Source: JAGQZY01 sp964588335 (GTDB lineage Bacteria > Bdellovibrionota > Bdellovibrionia > Bdellovibrionales > JAGQZY01). From it: 64,000 nt of DNA. How positions within the stretch are numbered: the first letter of the stretch is position 1; the number at the start of each line of letters is the position of its first letter. The notes below the pieces were generated by a model. The model was not told the origin of the DNA, did not search any database, and worked only from the letters and a program-made list of their open reading frames with translations. Shown here in pieces: positions 1 to 7,807 of the stretch. Where the stretch lies: contig CAZPOV010000009.1 in NCBI GenBank assembly GCA_964588335.1, forward strand, positions 62,001 to 126,000. The letters run 5' to 3'. A program made the translations under genes and the position numbers.

Positions 1-319
1 GAATGTCAGAATTGATGATTTCACACAACTGCCGTGCACGCGCTCGTTCAAAGGGTGTGGTCGGATAAAGGTGGGATTCTCGAAAAATGGCTTCAAGATA
101 CTCGATGATCGCCACCGATTGTGAAAGAACTTTTCCAGCATGTTCCAAGGTGGGGACTCGATGGGCTGGATTTAAAAATGTGTAGGCTTCCGTAAACTGC
201 TGGCCACCGTCTTTTAAGAGGTGTACGGGGATGATCTCGTAATCCAAATTCTTTAAGTTCATAGCGATTCTGACGCGATAGGAACTCGAAGATCGAAAAT
301 AACTATAAAGCCTAATCAT
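1..319 (-). CDS. maiA: Maleylacetoacetate isomerase (zeta-class GST), 5' part only
   Basis: Reading leftwards from an ATG at 319, about 106 codons stay open to the window edge, so only the N-terminal third is present. The protein begins MIRLYSYFRSSSSYRVRIA, which matches the zeta-class glutathione transferase active-site signature (SSxS followed by RVRIA). Later HRVPTLE and QSVAIIEYL match the thioredoxin-fold glutathione site. The enzyme isomerises maleylacetoacetate to fumarylacetoacetate in the cytosol, using glutathione. It diverges from the fumarylacetoacetase gene that catalyses the next step, which supports the call. The C-terminal helical domain lies outside the window. Confidence 0.88.
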   Translation of the reverse strand, partial: MIRLYSYFRSSSSYRVRIAMNLKNLDYEIIPVHLLKDGGQQFTEAYTFLNPAHRVPTLEHAGKVLSQSVAIIEYLEAIFRESHLYPTTPFERARARQLCEIINSDI

Positions 320-347
320 ATCAACAATTTGTACCCTAGGTTTGAGG

Positions 348-374
348 TTGCAAGCAATAGCAAATTCCTATAAA
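348..374 (+). promoter_or_regulatory. Possible promoter for fumarylacetoacetase
   Basis: TTGCAA at 348-353 and TATAAA at 369-374 are separated by 15 bases, slightly short for a sigma70 promoter. They lie in the 131-bp gap between the divergent maiA and fahA starts. This is a visual match only. Confidence 0.3.
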
Positions 375-450
375 ACCACCGAATAACTTGAATCACTTTA
401 GTCCGGCCAATGAAACACAGTGTCGTGAAACAGCGAACAGAGGAGTGGGC

Positions 451-1425
451 ATGAAACTCGGAACCCTAAAAAGTAAATCCTATGATGGTGAGTTGGTTGT
501 CGTCAGCCAAGACAATTCGAAGTACGTTAAAGTCCCAGATATCGCTCCCAGCTTCCGTTTGGCCGTTGAGAATTGGGCCAACTGCAAAGATCGCCTTAAG
601 AAAGCTTATGAAGATTTAAACAGCGGTGAGCTTGAAGGTGAAGCTATGGACGAGAGTCTTTTCCACTCACCAATGCCTCGAACTTTTCAATGGGCTGATG
701 GTTCCGCATTCTTACACCATGTCAAATTAGTACGAATGGCCCGAAATGCTGAGATGCCAGAGCGTCTTTACGAGGTTCCTTTGATGTACCAAGGGGGCGG
801 TGATAATTTCTTAGCTCCTACCGAAGATATTCCCCAAATTGATTTTGCTCATGGCACTGACTTTGAAGGGGAAGTGGGCGTGATCACTGATTATGTGCCG
901 ATGGGAACTTCGCCCGAAGAAGCTCTGTCAAAAATTCTTTTTCTAGTCATCATCAATGATGTTTCTTTGCGCGGATTGATTCCCGAAGAGCTTAAAGTAG
1001 GATTTGGTTTTTTTCATGGCAAGCCGTCTTCGGCCTTCGCTCCGTTTGCCGTCACTCCTGATGAATTGGGTGACAGCTGGAACAACGGACGGATCGAACT
1101 GCCATTGAACGTCGAATTCAATGACGAGTTCTTTGGTAAAGCCAATGGTAAAGAAATGCACTTTCATTTTGGTGAGTTGATTGCTCATGCGGCTAAAACC
1201 AGAAACCTGATGCCTGGAACCATTATTGGCAGTGGAACCGTTTCAAATGACGATCCCGAAGCGGGTTCCAGCTGTTTGGCTGAGCGACGCATGATTGAAA
1301 AAATCAATGATGGCGCCTTTAAAACTCCATTCATGAAAGTGGGAGACAAGGTGAAGATCTCGATGAAGGACGTTACCGGTAACGACCTTTTTGGAACCAT
1401 TGAACAGAAAGTCGTTCAAGCCTAA
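451..1425 (+). CDS. fahA: Fumarylacetoacetase, FAH family
   Basis: A 324-residue protein of the fumarylacetoacetate hydrolase family, which cleaves fumarylacetoacetate to fumarate and acetoacetate at the end of tyrosine breakdown. The ATG at 451 follows AGAGGAG; an upstream TTG at 388 would add 21 residues of poor character, so I chose 451. The segment GTDFEGEVGVITDYV (about residues 135-149 of this start) carries the metal-binding Glu pair of the family, and GTIIGSGTVSN is the conserved glycine-rich loop. The length fits the short bacterial FAH type. It sits divergent from maiA, so the pair probably shares an intergenic control region. FAH relatives act on varied acylpyruvates, but the maiA neighbour favours true fumarylacetoacetase. 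Confidence 0.85.
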   Translation: MKLGTLKSKSYDGELVVVSQDNSKYVKVPDIAPSFRLAVENWANCKDRLKKAYEDLNSGELEGEAMDESLFHSPMPRTFQWADGSAFLHHVKLVRMARNAEMPERLYEVPLMYQGGGDNFLAPTEDIPQIDFAHGTDFEGEVGVITDYVPMGTSPEEALSKILFLVIINDVSLRGLIPEELKVGFGFFHGKPSSAFAPFAVTPDELGDSWNNGRIELPLNVEFNDEFFGKANGKEMHFHFGELIAHAAKTRNLMPGTIIGSGTVSNDDPEAGSSCLAERRMIEKINDGAFKTPFMKVGDKVKISMKDVTGNDLFGTIEQKVVQA

Positions 1426-1427
1426 GA

Positions 1428-2102
1428 ATGGAAAAACTCGCCGACTTTGGTCCTCTCTACACGGAAACTCACCTCGGTCAGTTTCCGGTCGAGCCGTTGA
1501 ATACCTTTTCTAACATTCTGTTTTTCTTGGTGGCCATTTATTGGTTCACTCGGATTAAAATTCAAAAGCCCAGCGACTTTCAAAGATTTCTGAAAGTGTC
1601 TTTGCCGTTTTTACTGATTGGCTTTGTCGGTGGTACTGTCTATCACGCCACACGCTCCCACATTGTCTGGATGCTGATGGACGTGATCCCCATTTATATT
1701 TTGGGAGTGTTCGCCGGAATTTATCATTGGCGTTTAATTGGTGTGTCATTGCTGCAGATCATTGCGATTTTTGCCCTGTTGTTGGCGTTTCCACTTTTTG
1801 CACTTTGGACCTTTGTTCCCGAAAATCCGAATACACCCACCGTAGGATATGCCATTTTAGCCTTCCCCGTGGTTTTACCATTGTTCATCGATCAGTTTAA
1901 AACCCAGGGACAATACCTTTTTTTATTTTTAAGGCCCTTTATTTTGATTCTCATCGCTCTTTTGTTTCGGGCCGCAGATTTCACAGGCTGGGTGCATGAC
2001 AACTTCTCGGTGGGGACTCACTGGCTGTGGCATTGTTTTGGAGCTGCAACTTGTCATTACCTTTTGGTCTTCATGGAAAAGCGCTCGAAACATCAGGTCT
2101 AG
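1428..2102 (+). CDS. Ceramidase-like (CREST superfamily) membrane hydrolase
   Basis: A polytopic inner-membrane protein of 224 residues with about seven hydrophobic segments. It keeps the ordered polar motifs of the alkaline ceramidase/CREST superfamily: EPLNTFSN near residue 22, HATRSH in the third segment, a membrane Asp in MLMDVIP, and HWLWH...CHY near the C-terminus. In CREST proteins these His and Asp residues bind zinc and hydrolyse lipid amides. The start is two bases after the fahA stop, implying co-transcription, although no metabolic link to tyrosine breakdown is evident. The substrate is unknown; a sphingolipid or other amide lipid is only a guess. Confidence 0.65.
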   Translation: MEKLADFGPLYTETHLGQFPVEPLNTFSNILFFLVAIYWFTRIKIQKPSDFQRFLKVSLPFLLIGFVGGTVYHATRSHIVWMLMDVIPIYILGVFAGIYHWRLIGVSLLQIIAIFALLLAFPLFALWTFVPENPNTPTVGYAILAFPVVLPLFIDQFKTQGQYLFLFLRPFILILIALLFRAADFTGWVHDNFSVGTHWLWHCFGAATCHYLLVFMEKRSKHQV

Positions 2103-2106
2103 ACTT

Positions 2107-2152
2107 CTCAGCCTCATCACCGCTAAACTGATGCTGATTGTAAACGGCTGAG
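2107..2152 (+). promoter_or_regulatory. Inverted repeat overlapping the Shine-Dalgarno of the SIS protein gene
   Basis: CTCAGCC at 2107-2113 is exactly complementary to GGCTGAG at 2146-2152, with a smaller CATCA/TGATG pair nested inside. The distal arm overlaps the AGGA that serves the GTG start at 2159. If formed in RNA, the stem would cover the ribosome binding site. Function is inferred only. Confidence 0.3.
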
Positions 2153-2158
2153 GATAGT

Positions 2159-3661
2159 GTGCAAAAAGCGGAATTCCTAAAGAACTACCAAAAATTTCAA
2201 TTGGGTGTCTTACCCACAGAGCAACAGCATCAAAAAACTGTTGGGCTGGCTGAAATCGTCAACGACGATATTAAAAAGGCCATTGCTATTTTAAAAGATG
2301 TGGATCGCGACGCCTTGGCTCTGTTTCGCAACAAGGCCGATTGTCTTGAAAATTTAAGAGATCAAGCGCAAAAGGTTCTGGCGGCAGGGCATCGTGTTTT
2401 TCTTTGTGGCTGTGGGGCCACCGGGCGTTTATCAATGCTCACCGAGTTTTTGTATCGCGAAAAGTATAAGAGCGACCAAGTTGTTTCGTTTATGGCGGGT
2501 GGAGACGTGGCCTTGGTGCACTCTCTGGAAGGTTTTGAGGATTACCCTGAGTTAGGAGCGCGGCACCTGATGCAGTTGGGGTTTACCGAAAACGATCTAC
2601 TGATTTCAACCACGGAGGGTGGAGAGACACCCTACGTGATCGGTGCCACTGAAAAAGCGGCAGCGGTTTCAAAGCATCCTCCGTTTTTTCTGTATTGCAA
2701 TCCTGACGACGTTTTAATCGAAAAAGTGGAGCGTTCAAAACAGGTCATCAAACATAATTCCATAGAAAAAATCTGTTTGTTTGTCGGTCCGATGGCCCTT
2801 TCGGGAAGCACGCGAATGCAGGCCAGCACGGTGTTGCAGTTGGCTTTAGGGTGTGCCCTTGTCGAAACCGATATTTCTGTGAATGCTCTGATCGATGAGT
2901 TTATTAAAAGCTTTGAGGCCATGGATTTCTCTGAATTGGCCGATCTGATTGAAAAAGAGCACTGGATTTACTCTGAAAAAGAGTACGTGATGTATATGCC
3001 GCGCGAATACGCCATAACTGTTTTTACGGACACCACAGAGCGCTCACCGACATTCAGTCTGCCATCTTTTGAAAACAATGACTATCGAGGCGATCGCCCG
3101 TCTCTGTGCTACATCCTTTTGCCAGCAGCGAATACGCCGGCCGACGCTTGGAACCAGTTGCTTTTGCATGAACCCCGGCCTCTTGACTGGGAAGAGATCG
3201 ATAAGCAAACAACCACCGGTTATTTGCAAAGTTTTGATTTCAGCAAAAGCTCATTGGAGTCCCGTGAAGAGCGTGTGGGTGATATCCGCCAGTATCTTTT
3301 TGAAATTCTGTGCCGCGAGGAACATCTGATCATGTCACTGGCCGGAGTCGAAAAGCAGTGGCAGTGGCCCACTCAACGCTCTCTTTTTCGACACACACTT
3401 TTGAAAGTCTTACTGAATACTCACTCAACCTTGCTAATGGGCTTATTGGGGCGTTATCAATCCAATGTTATGACTTGGGTTCGACCCACCAATGGCAAGC
3501 TGGTTGATCGTGCCACTCGCTATGTAGAGGCGCTGTTGAAAGAGCAAGGTCTTTCCGCCAGCTATCTTGATATCGTTGATAGAATCTACCAATATCAAGC
3601 GCAGTTGGGACCCAAAGAGTGTATTGTTTTAAAGGTCGTTCAAAGTTACACCAACCCATAA
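2159..3661 (+). CDS. SIS-domain sugar-phosphate protein, MurQ/GCKR-like
   Basis: A 500-residue cytosolic protein. Residues about 78-240 carry a SIS domain with the MurQ/GCKR signatures: GCGATGRLSML (phosphosugar loop), LEGFED (matching the catalytic-Glu stretch of MurQ), EGGETPYVIGA, and GPMALSGSTRMQAST, the family hallmark. MurQ cleaves the lactyl ether of MurNAc-6-phosphate during peptidoglycan recycling. MurQ is about 300 residues; the extra 200-residue C-terminal part makes this closer in size to two-SIS regulators such as GCKR. The first MurQ Glu region reads TEFL, so etherase activity is plausible but unproven. The start is GTG, four bases after AGGA; the gene lies 56 bp after the ceramidase-like gene. 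Confidence 0.75.
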   Translation: MQKAEFLKNYQKFQLGVLPTEQQHQKTVGLAEIVNDDIKKAIAILKDVDRDALALFRNKADCLENLRDQAQKVLAAGHRVFLCGCGATGRLSMLTEFLYREKYKSDQVVSFMAGGDVALVHSLEGFEDYPELGARHLMQLGFTENDLLISTTEGGETPYVIGATEKAAAVSKHPPFFLYCNPDDVLIEKVERSKQVIKHNSIEKICLFVGPMALSGSTRMQASTVLQLALGCALVETDISVNALIDEFIKSFEAMDFSELADLIEKEHWIYSEKEYVMYMPREYAITVFTDTTERSPTFSLPSFENNDYRGDRPSLCYILLPAANTPADAWNQLLLHEPRPLDWEEIDKQTTTGYLQSFDFSKSSLESREERVGDIRQYLFEILCREEHLIMSLAGVEKQWQWPTQRSLFRHTLLKVLLNTHSTLLMGLLGRYQSNVMTWVRPTNGKLVDRATRYVEALLKEQGLSASYLDIVDRIYQYQAQLGPKECIVLKVVQSYTNP

Positions 3662-3675
3662 CGAAAGGGAGCCCC

Positions 3676-5049
3676 ATGGATTTCAGCGAACTGAATGCAA
3701 TCGCAACCACAACAACTTCGCCTGACGATTTGGGTAAGTACGGCAAAGATTGGTCAATGAACTTTCCGGCCAACCCCAGTGCCATAGTTTTTCCTGAAAG
3801 CCAGGAGCAAGTTGTAAAAATTGTAGAATGGGCGAATGCCCACAATGTGGCCTTGGTGCCCTCGGGTGGGCGAACCGGATTGAGTTCGGCGGCGACCGCC
3901 ACCAATCATGAGGTCGTGGTTTCCTTTGAAAAGATGAACAAGATTTTAGAGTTTAGTGAAGTCGATCAAATGATCCGAGTCGAACCGGGTGTGATCACTG
4001 AAGACTTGCATAAATATGCGGAAGACAAAGGCTATTTTTTTCCCATTGATTTAGCGGCCAAAGGCTCTTGTCACATTGGAGGCAACGTCGCCACCAACGC
4101 CGGGGGTTTAAGGGTTCTTCGCTACGGAATGATGCGAAATTGGGTATCGGGCCTGACGGTCGTCACAGGTTCAGGTCAAGTTTTGCATTTGAACAAAAGT
4201 TTGGTGAAAAACGCCACTGGCTTTGATCTTAAAAACCTGTTTATCGGCAGCGAGGGAACCTTGGGTTTTATTACCGAGGTTGAGTTGAAAGTGACTCGCC
4301 CCCCTGAGAACACAACGGTCTTGGTTTTTGGCTTAGAAAAATTAGGAAACGTTATTGAGGTGTATCGTCATTTTATGAAAAACACTCAGCTTTCAGCCTG
4401 TGAAGTCTTTTCTGAATTTGCCTTAGAGAAAGTGGTCGAAATGCACGATTTGGGGCGTCCATTCGAAACTCAAGCTCCTTTTTATTTACTTCTTGAAGTG
4501 GAGCATGGATCCGATGATCAGTCAGAGTCCTTAGGCGCTCTTTTTGAGCATTGCTTTGAGCAAGGATGGATCAATGATGGTGTGATCTCTCAGTCGCCTC
4601 AACAGGCAAAAGACCTTTGGAATTTAAGAGAATTCATCAGCGAGTCCTTAAGTCCGATGAGTCCGTACCGTAATGATGTTTCAGTCCGCACTCCCAGCAT
4701 TCCGGCTTTTGCTGAAGAAATTGAATCCGCCTATAAGCGAGAGTACCCCGATTTTGGCGTGGCCTGGTTTGGTCATATTGGTGACGGCAACCTGCACATC
4801 GATATTCTGAAACCTGAAGGCATGGCTAAAGAAGACTTTATCAAGAAGTGTAAAGAATCCGACAAAATTCTGTTTTCTGTTGTTTCGAAGTTCAATGGTT
4901 CAATCAGTGCTGAGCATGGTGTGGGCCTTTTAAAGCGCGATTATCTCACTTACTCGCGCAGCCCGGAAGAAATTGAAATCATGAAAGGTATTAAGAAAGT
5001 TTTTGATCCAAAAGGCTTGATGAATCCGGGGAAAGTTTTCGAGGTTTAA
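3676..5049 (+). CDS. FAD-linked D-2-hydroxyacid dehydrogenase (GlcD / D2HGDH type)
   Basis: A 457-residue flavoprotein. The N-terminal PCMH-type FAD domain has PSGGRTGLSSAA, CHIGGNVATNAGGLRVLRYG and IGSEGTLGFITEV. The C-terminal catalytic/metal-binding domain has GHIGDGNLHI and SAEHGVG, whose His and Glu residues bind the divalent metal in D-2-hydroxyglutarate and D-lactate dehydrogenases. It oxidises a D-2-hydroxyacid to the 2-oxoacid. The ATG at 3676 follows AAAGGGAG; the longer open frame upstream overlaps the SIS gene and lacks family-like sequence. It starts 14 bases after the SIS gene stop, suggesting one transcript. The exact substrate (D-lactate, glycolate or D-2-hydroxyglutarate) cannot be fixed. 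Confidence 0.88.
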   Translation: MDFSELNAIATTTTSPDDLGKYGKDWSMNFPANPSAIVFPESQEQVVKIVEWANAHNVALVPSGGRTGLSSAATATNHEVVVSFEKMNKILEFSEVDQMIRVEPGVITEDLHKYAEDKGYFFPIDLAAKGSCHIGGNVATNAGGLRVLRYGMMRNWVSGLTVVTGSGQVLHLNKSLVKNATGFDLKNLFIGSEGTLGFITEVELKVTRPPENTTVLVFGLEKLGNVIEVYRHFMKNTQLSACEVFSEFALEKVVEMHDLGRPFETQAPFYLLLEVEHGSDDQSESLGALFEHCFEQGWINDGVISQSPQQAKDLWNLREFISESLSPMSPYRNDVSVRTPSIPAFAEEIESAYKREYPDFGVAWFGHIGDGNLHIDILKPEGMAKEDFIKKCKESDKILFSVVSKFNGSISAEHGVGLLKRDYLTYSRSPEEIEIMKGIKKVFDPKGLMNPGKVFEV

Positions 5050-5052
5050 AAC

Positions 5053-5074
5053 AAGGGCCCACCTAAGAGCCCTT
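5053..5074. terminator. Weak hairpin between convergent genes
   Basis: AAGGGC at 5053-5058 pairs with GCCCTT at 5069-5074 across a 10-base loop, just after the dehydrogenase stop and before the SulP stop. There is no T-tract, so terminator function is only plausible. Confidence 0.3.
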
Positions 5075-5080
5075 AATTCC

Positions 5081-6700
5081 CTAAACCCCGCGGGGTTGCA
5101 TGGTGTTTGTTTTTTTAGACCTGTCATCAGTCGACACGGAACAATGAAAATGGGGGTCGGTGTCTTTATGGTCGTAAAGTTCGATCAATGTGACTTTGAT
5201 ATCTCGGCTCTTCGCTGAGATCACAAAATCCTCGATAATTTCCAATACATCGTGATGCAGATAGTAGGTTTTAGAGGCGTCAATCGTCACTTCTCGTCCG
5301 TTCGGCACATCGGCCAATACTTTCAAAATCGAAGCTTTCTTAAAAAACGAAACGTCTTCAGAAAGTTCGATAGTAATGTTTCCTTCTTTTTGAAACTCGT
5401 TGTAGACCAAAATTGGAATTTTGAAGTTGTGGTAAAGAATAAAAACAATAGACACCGCAATTCCGATACCAATACCCACAAGGAGGTCTGTGAAAACAAT
5501 TCCTAAAATCGTCGCCAAAAAAGGTATAAACTGCTTATAGCCTTGCTTCCACTTCATTTTAAACAATGAAGGACGAGCCAGTTTAAATCCAACCACTAAT
5601 AAAATAGCGGCCAAGGTCGCAAGCGGAATCATGTTTAAAAGAGTTGGAATAGCGATAATCGAAATAAGAATAATGAATCCGTGAATGATCGTCGATAGTT
5701 TGGTTTTGCCCCCAGCTTGCATGTTGACAGAGCTGCGAATAATCACCTGAGTGATAGGAAGGCCTCCAATCAAACCGGATAATATATTTCCAATCCCTTG
5801 TGCTTTGAGCTCACGGTTGGCTGGTGTCACTCTTCTCTCGGGATCTTGCTTGTCCGTGGCCTCAACGCAAAGTAGGGTTTCCAATGATCCAACTACCGCC
5901 AATACAACGGCTGTGATATAGATTTGGGGATTGTTCAATTGCGAGAAATCAGGGAAACTGAAATTACTAAAGAAGGATTGGATGCCTTCCGCCACTGGAA
6001 TTTGAACTTTTTGATCGGTCGCTAATGCAAGTGCTTCAATGCCAGAGAACACGGCATTGAGAATCACACCTACAACCACAGCCACAAGAGGTCCTTGGAC
6101 CAACTGGAAAAATTTGATTTTTTTCATAAATTTCATTTCCCACAAAATCAGAATTAACAGGGAAACGGCAGCAATGATCATTGGGCCATAGCTGATCTTA
6201 TCCATTAAATGGAAAATCTCAGAAAAAGTATTCTCATTGTCTATTTGTTGGAATCGATAATCGCCTTCCGGAACGGCATCATAACCAAAGGCATGAGGAA
6301 TCTGTTTTAAAAAGATAATCACCCCAATACCAGCGAGCATTCCCTGAATCACCGAAGAAGGGAAATAGTAAGCAATCACTCCCGTTTTCAGGTATCCCAT
6401 TATCAATTGAAAAACACCCATAAGGACAACAGCAACCAAAAAGGCATCAAAGCTTCCAAGGTCTTGAATGGCGGCTAAAACGATCACCGCGAGGCCCGCT
6501 GCGGGGCCGCTGACCCCAAGCGAGGAACCACTGAAGAAGCCAACAACAATTCCACCGATCATACCGGCAATCAGACCAGAGAACAGAGGCGCTCCCGAGG
6601 CCAAGGCAATTCCCAAACACAGAGGCATGGCGACAAGAAATACAATCACACTGGCTGGCAGATCATATTTCAATTTTGAAAAATCAAATTCCTTTTTCAT
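5081..6700 (-). CDS. SulP-family anion transporter with STAS domain, probably bicarbonate
   Basis: A 539-residue inner-membrane protein with 10-12 hydrophobic segments (residues about 13-420) and a C-terminal cytoplasmic STAS domain (about 430-520). The first segments match SulP/BicA carriers: LPASVIVFLVAMPLCLGIALASGAP and GSSLGVSGPAAGL. GDTDK-like loops and the Q-rich SSVNMQAGGKTKL stretch also fit. SulP proteins move sulfate, bicarbonate or dicarboxylates. Its ATG overlaps the carbonic anhydrase stop as ATGA, so the two are translationally coupled, which points to HCO3- as substrate. The last codons form a perfect 14-bp palindrome next to the stop. Confidence 0.85.
   Translation of the reverse strand: MKKEFDFSKLKYDLPASVIVFLVAMPLCLGIALASGAPLFSGLIAGMIGGIVVGFFSGSSLGVSGPAAGLAVIVLAAIQDLGSFDAFLVAVVLMGVFQLIMGYLKTGVIAYYFPSSVIQGMLAGIGVIIFLKQIPHAFGYDAVPEGDYRFQQIDNENTFSEIFHLMDKISYGPMIIAAVSLLILILWEMKFMKKIKFFQLVQGPLVAVVVGVILNAVFSGIEALALATDQKVQIPVAEGIQSFFSNFSFPDFSQLNNPQIYITAVVLAVVGSLETLLCVEATDKQDPERRVTPANRELKAQGIGNILSGLIGGLPITQVIIRSSVNMQAGGKTKLSTIIHGFIILISIIAIPTLLNMIPLATLAAILLVVGFKLARPSLFKMKWKQGYKQFIPFLATILGIVFTDLLVGIGIGIAVSIVFILYHNFKIPILVYNEFQKEGNITIELSEDVSFFKKASILKVLADVPNGREVTIDASKTYYLHHDVLEIIEDFVISAKSRDIKVTLIELYDHKDTDPHFHCSVSTDDRSKKTNTMQPRGV
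5084..5097. repeat. Perfect 14-bp palindrome at the SulP 3' end
   Basis: AACCCCGCGGGGTT at 5084-5097 is a complete palindrome lying in the final codons of the SulP gene, next to its TAG. It could form a strong stem at the mRNA end or be a protein site; nothing further is visible. Confidence 0.4.
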
Positions 6701-7293
6701 GAGCTAACGCTCCCGTCGCTCGTCAACTCTGAAGTGTAAGTGATTTCACCATTCACAAAGTCGTAGACCATTCCATAAACTTTTAAATTTCCGGCCTTCA
6801 TCGCTTCTTTGACAAAAGGGTAGCTAAACAGGTTTTCCAGTTGGTTATCCACATTCCAAGAAATCAACTGATCCAAGTCTTTGCCTTCAATTTCTTTGGA
6901 GTGAGCTTTTTTGTAGTTTTCCAAGGCTTTATGAACAATGGGAAGTGAAACAAGTTTCTCAAGGTTGGCAAGTCCTCCCATTGCACCACAACCGGCATGA
7001 CCACAGACCACGATCTCAGGGATTTTTAGAACAGAGATACCATATTCCAAAGTGAGTCCCTCGTTTGTGGGGTTGTTGGCATCATGAGGGGGGATGAGGT
7101 TGCCGGCATTGCGGATAACAAAAATCTCTCCGGCTTGGGTTTGCGATATCTCTTGGGGGCACAGTCTGGAATCCGCACAGGTGATTAAAAATGTGTGAGG
7201 GGACTGGCCATCGGCTAAAGATGAGTAATGATCAGCCAATTCTTTAAATTTGTTATTCTTATAGACATGAATCTGATCTTGAAATCGTGACAT
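6697..7293 (-). CDS. Beta-class carbonic anhydrase
   Basis: A 198-residue beta-carbonic anhydrase interconverting CO2 and bicarbonate. The zinc ligands are visible: Cys39 within TCADSRL (with the Asp41/Arg43 dyad), and His99 and Cys102 within GHAGCGAM. The length is normal for the family and there is no signal peptide, so it acts in the cytosol. The TGA stop overlaps the SulP ATG. Together they would couple bicarbonate entry or exit to hydration of CO2. The 57-bp upstream gap to the small acidic protein is extremely A/T rich and probably carries a promoter. Confidence 0.95.
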   Translation of the reverse strand: MSRFQDQIHVYKNNKFKELADHYSSLADGQSPHTFLITCADSRLCPQEISQTQAGEIFVIRNAGNLIPPHDANNPTNEGLTLEYGISVLKIPEIVVCGHAGCGAMGGLANLEKLVSLPIVHKALENYKKAHSKEIEGKDLDQLISWNVDNQLENLFSYPFVKEAMKAGNLKVYGMVYDFVNGEITYTSELTSDGSVSS

Positions 7294-7350
7294 AAAGGTC
7301 TCCGTGGTTAAAAAAATTAATTTTAAATTTATTATTTAATGAAAGGTTGG

Positions 7351-7659
7351 TTATGCTCGGGGTGGCCGAGAACTCACTTCGAAAAAAGGCCATTGGTAGG
7401 GGCCGCAGCGATTGGAAGCCGTTAGGGTTTGAAGTGAAAGGTGGTCGGGCGAAGATATGCCGAAAATGAAATCGTCTTCACCTTCTTCATCGTCGGGTTC
7501 CGCATCTTCTGTATCGCTTTCAATGGGGCGATCGAGCGAACTGCTATCATGTTGACTAGCCACAATGACTGGTTTTTCCTCATCTTCACTGATCGGCATC
7601 ACGGGTGGAGCGAGCAGGCTGAAAACGAAGGTAAAGACTAATAAGATCGACCAGTACAT
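7351..7659 (-). CDS. Small acidic exported protein, unknown
   Basis: I do not recognise this 102-residue protein. The first 20 residues form a hydrophobic export signal or anchor (LLVFTFVFSLLAPPV). Residues 24-65 are strongly acidic and low complexity (SEDEE, ESDTEDAEPDDEEGEDDF). The C-terminal part has a single Cys. No clear Shine-Dalgarno precedes the ATG. It lies just upstream of the carbonic anhydrase on the same strand and may belong to that operon. The opposite strand also has a short open frame, but the signal-plus-acidic layout looks protein-like. Confidence 0.5.
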   Translation of the reverse strand: MYWSILLVFTFVFSLLAPPVMPISEDEEKPVIVASQHDSSSLDRPIESDTEDAEPDDEEGEDDFIFGISSPDHLSLQTLTASNRCGPYQWPFFEVSSRPPRA

Positions 7660-7807
7660 GAGGGAAGTATGCCTTGCTCAATGGGATTTTTCAAGATTTC
7701 TCCCGACCTTTCATGAAACGGAGAATTAAGGCTAAAGCACCAAAACAAGGCCATTTTTTGTAAAATCCATCGACTCTTAGCGAAGTTTAAGATACCTCTT
7801 CAAGAGC

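Noticed and set aside
3468..3905. Minus-strand 145-codon frame across the SIS/dehydrogenase junction
   Set aside because: Opposite two well-supported genes; low-complexity shadow.
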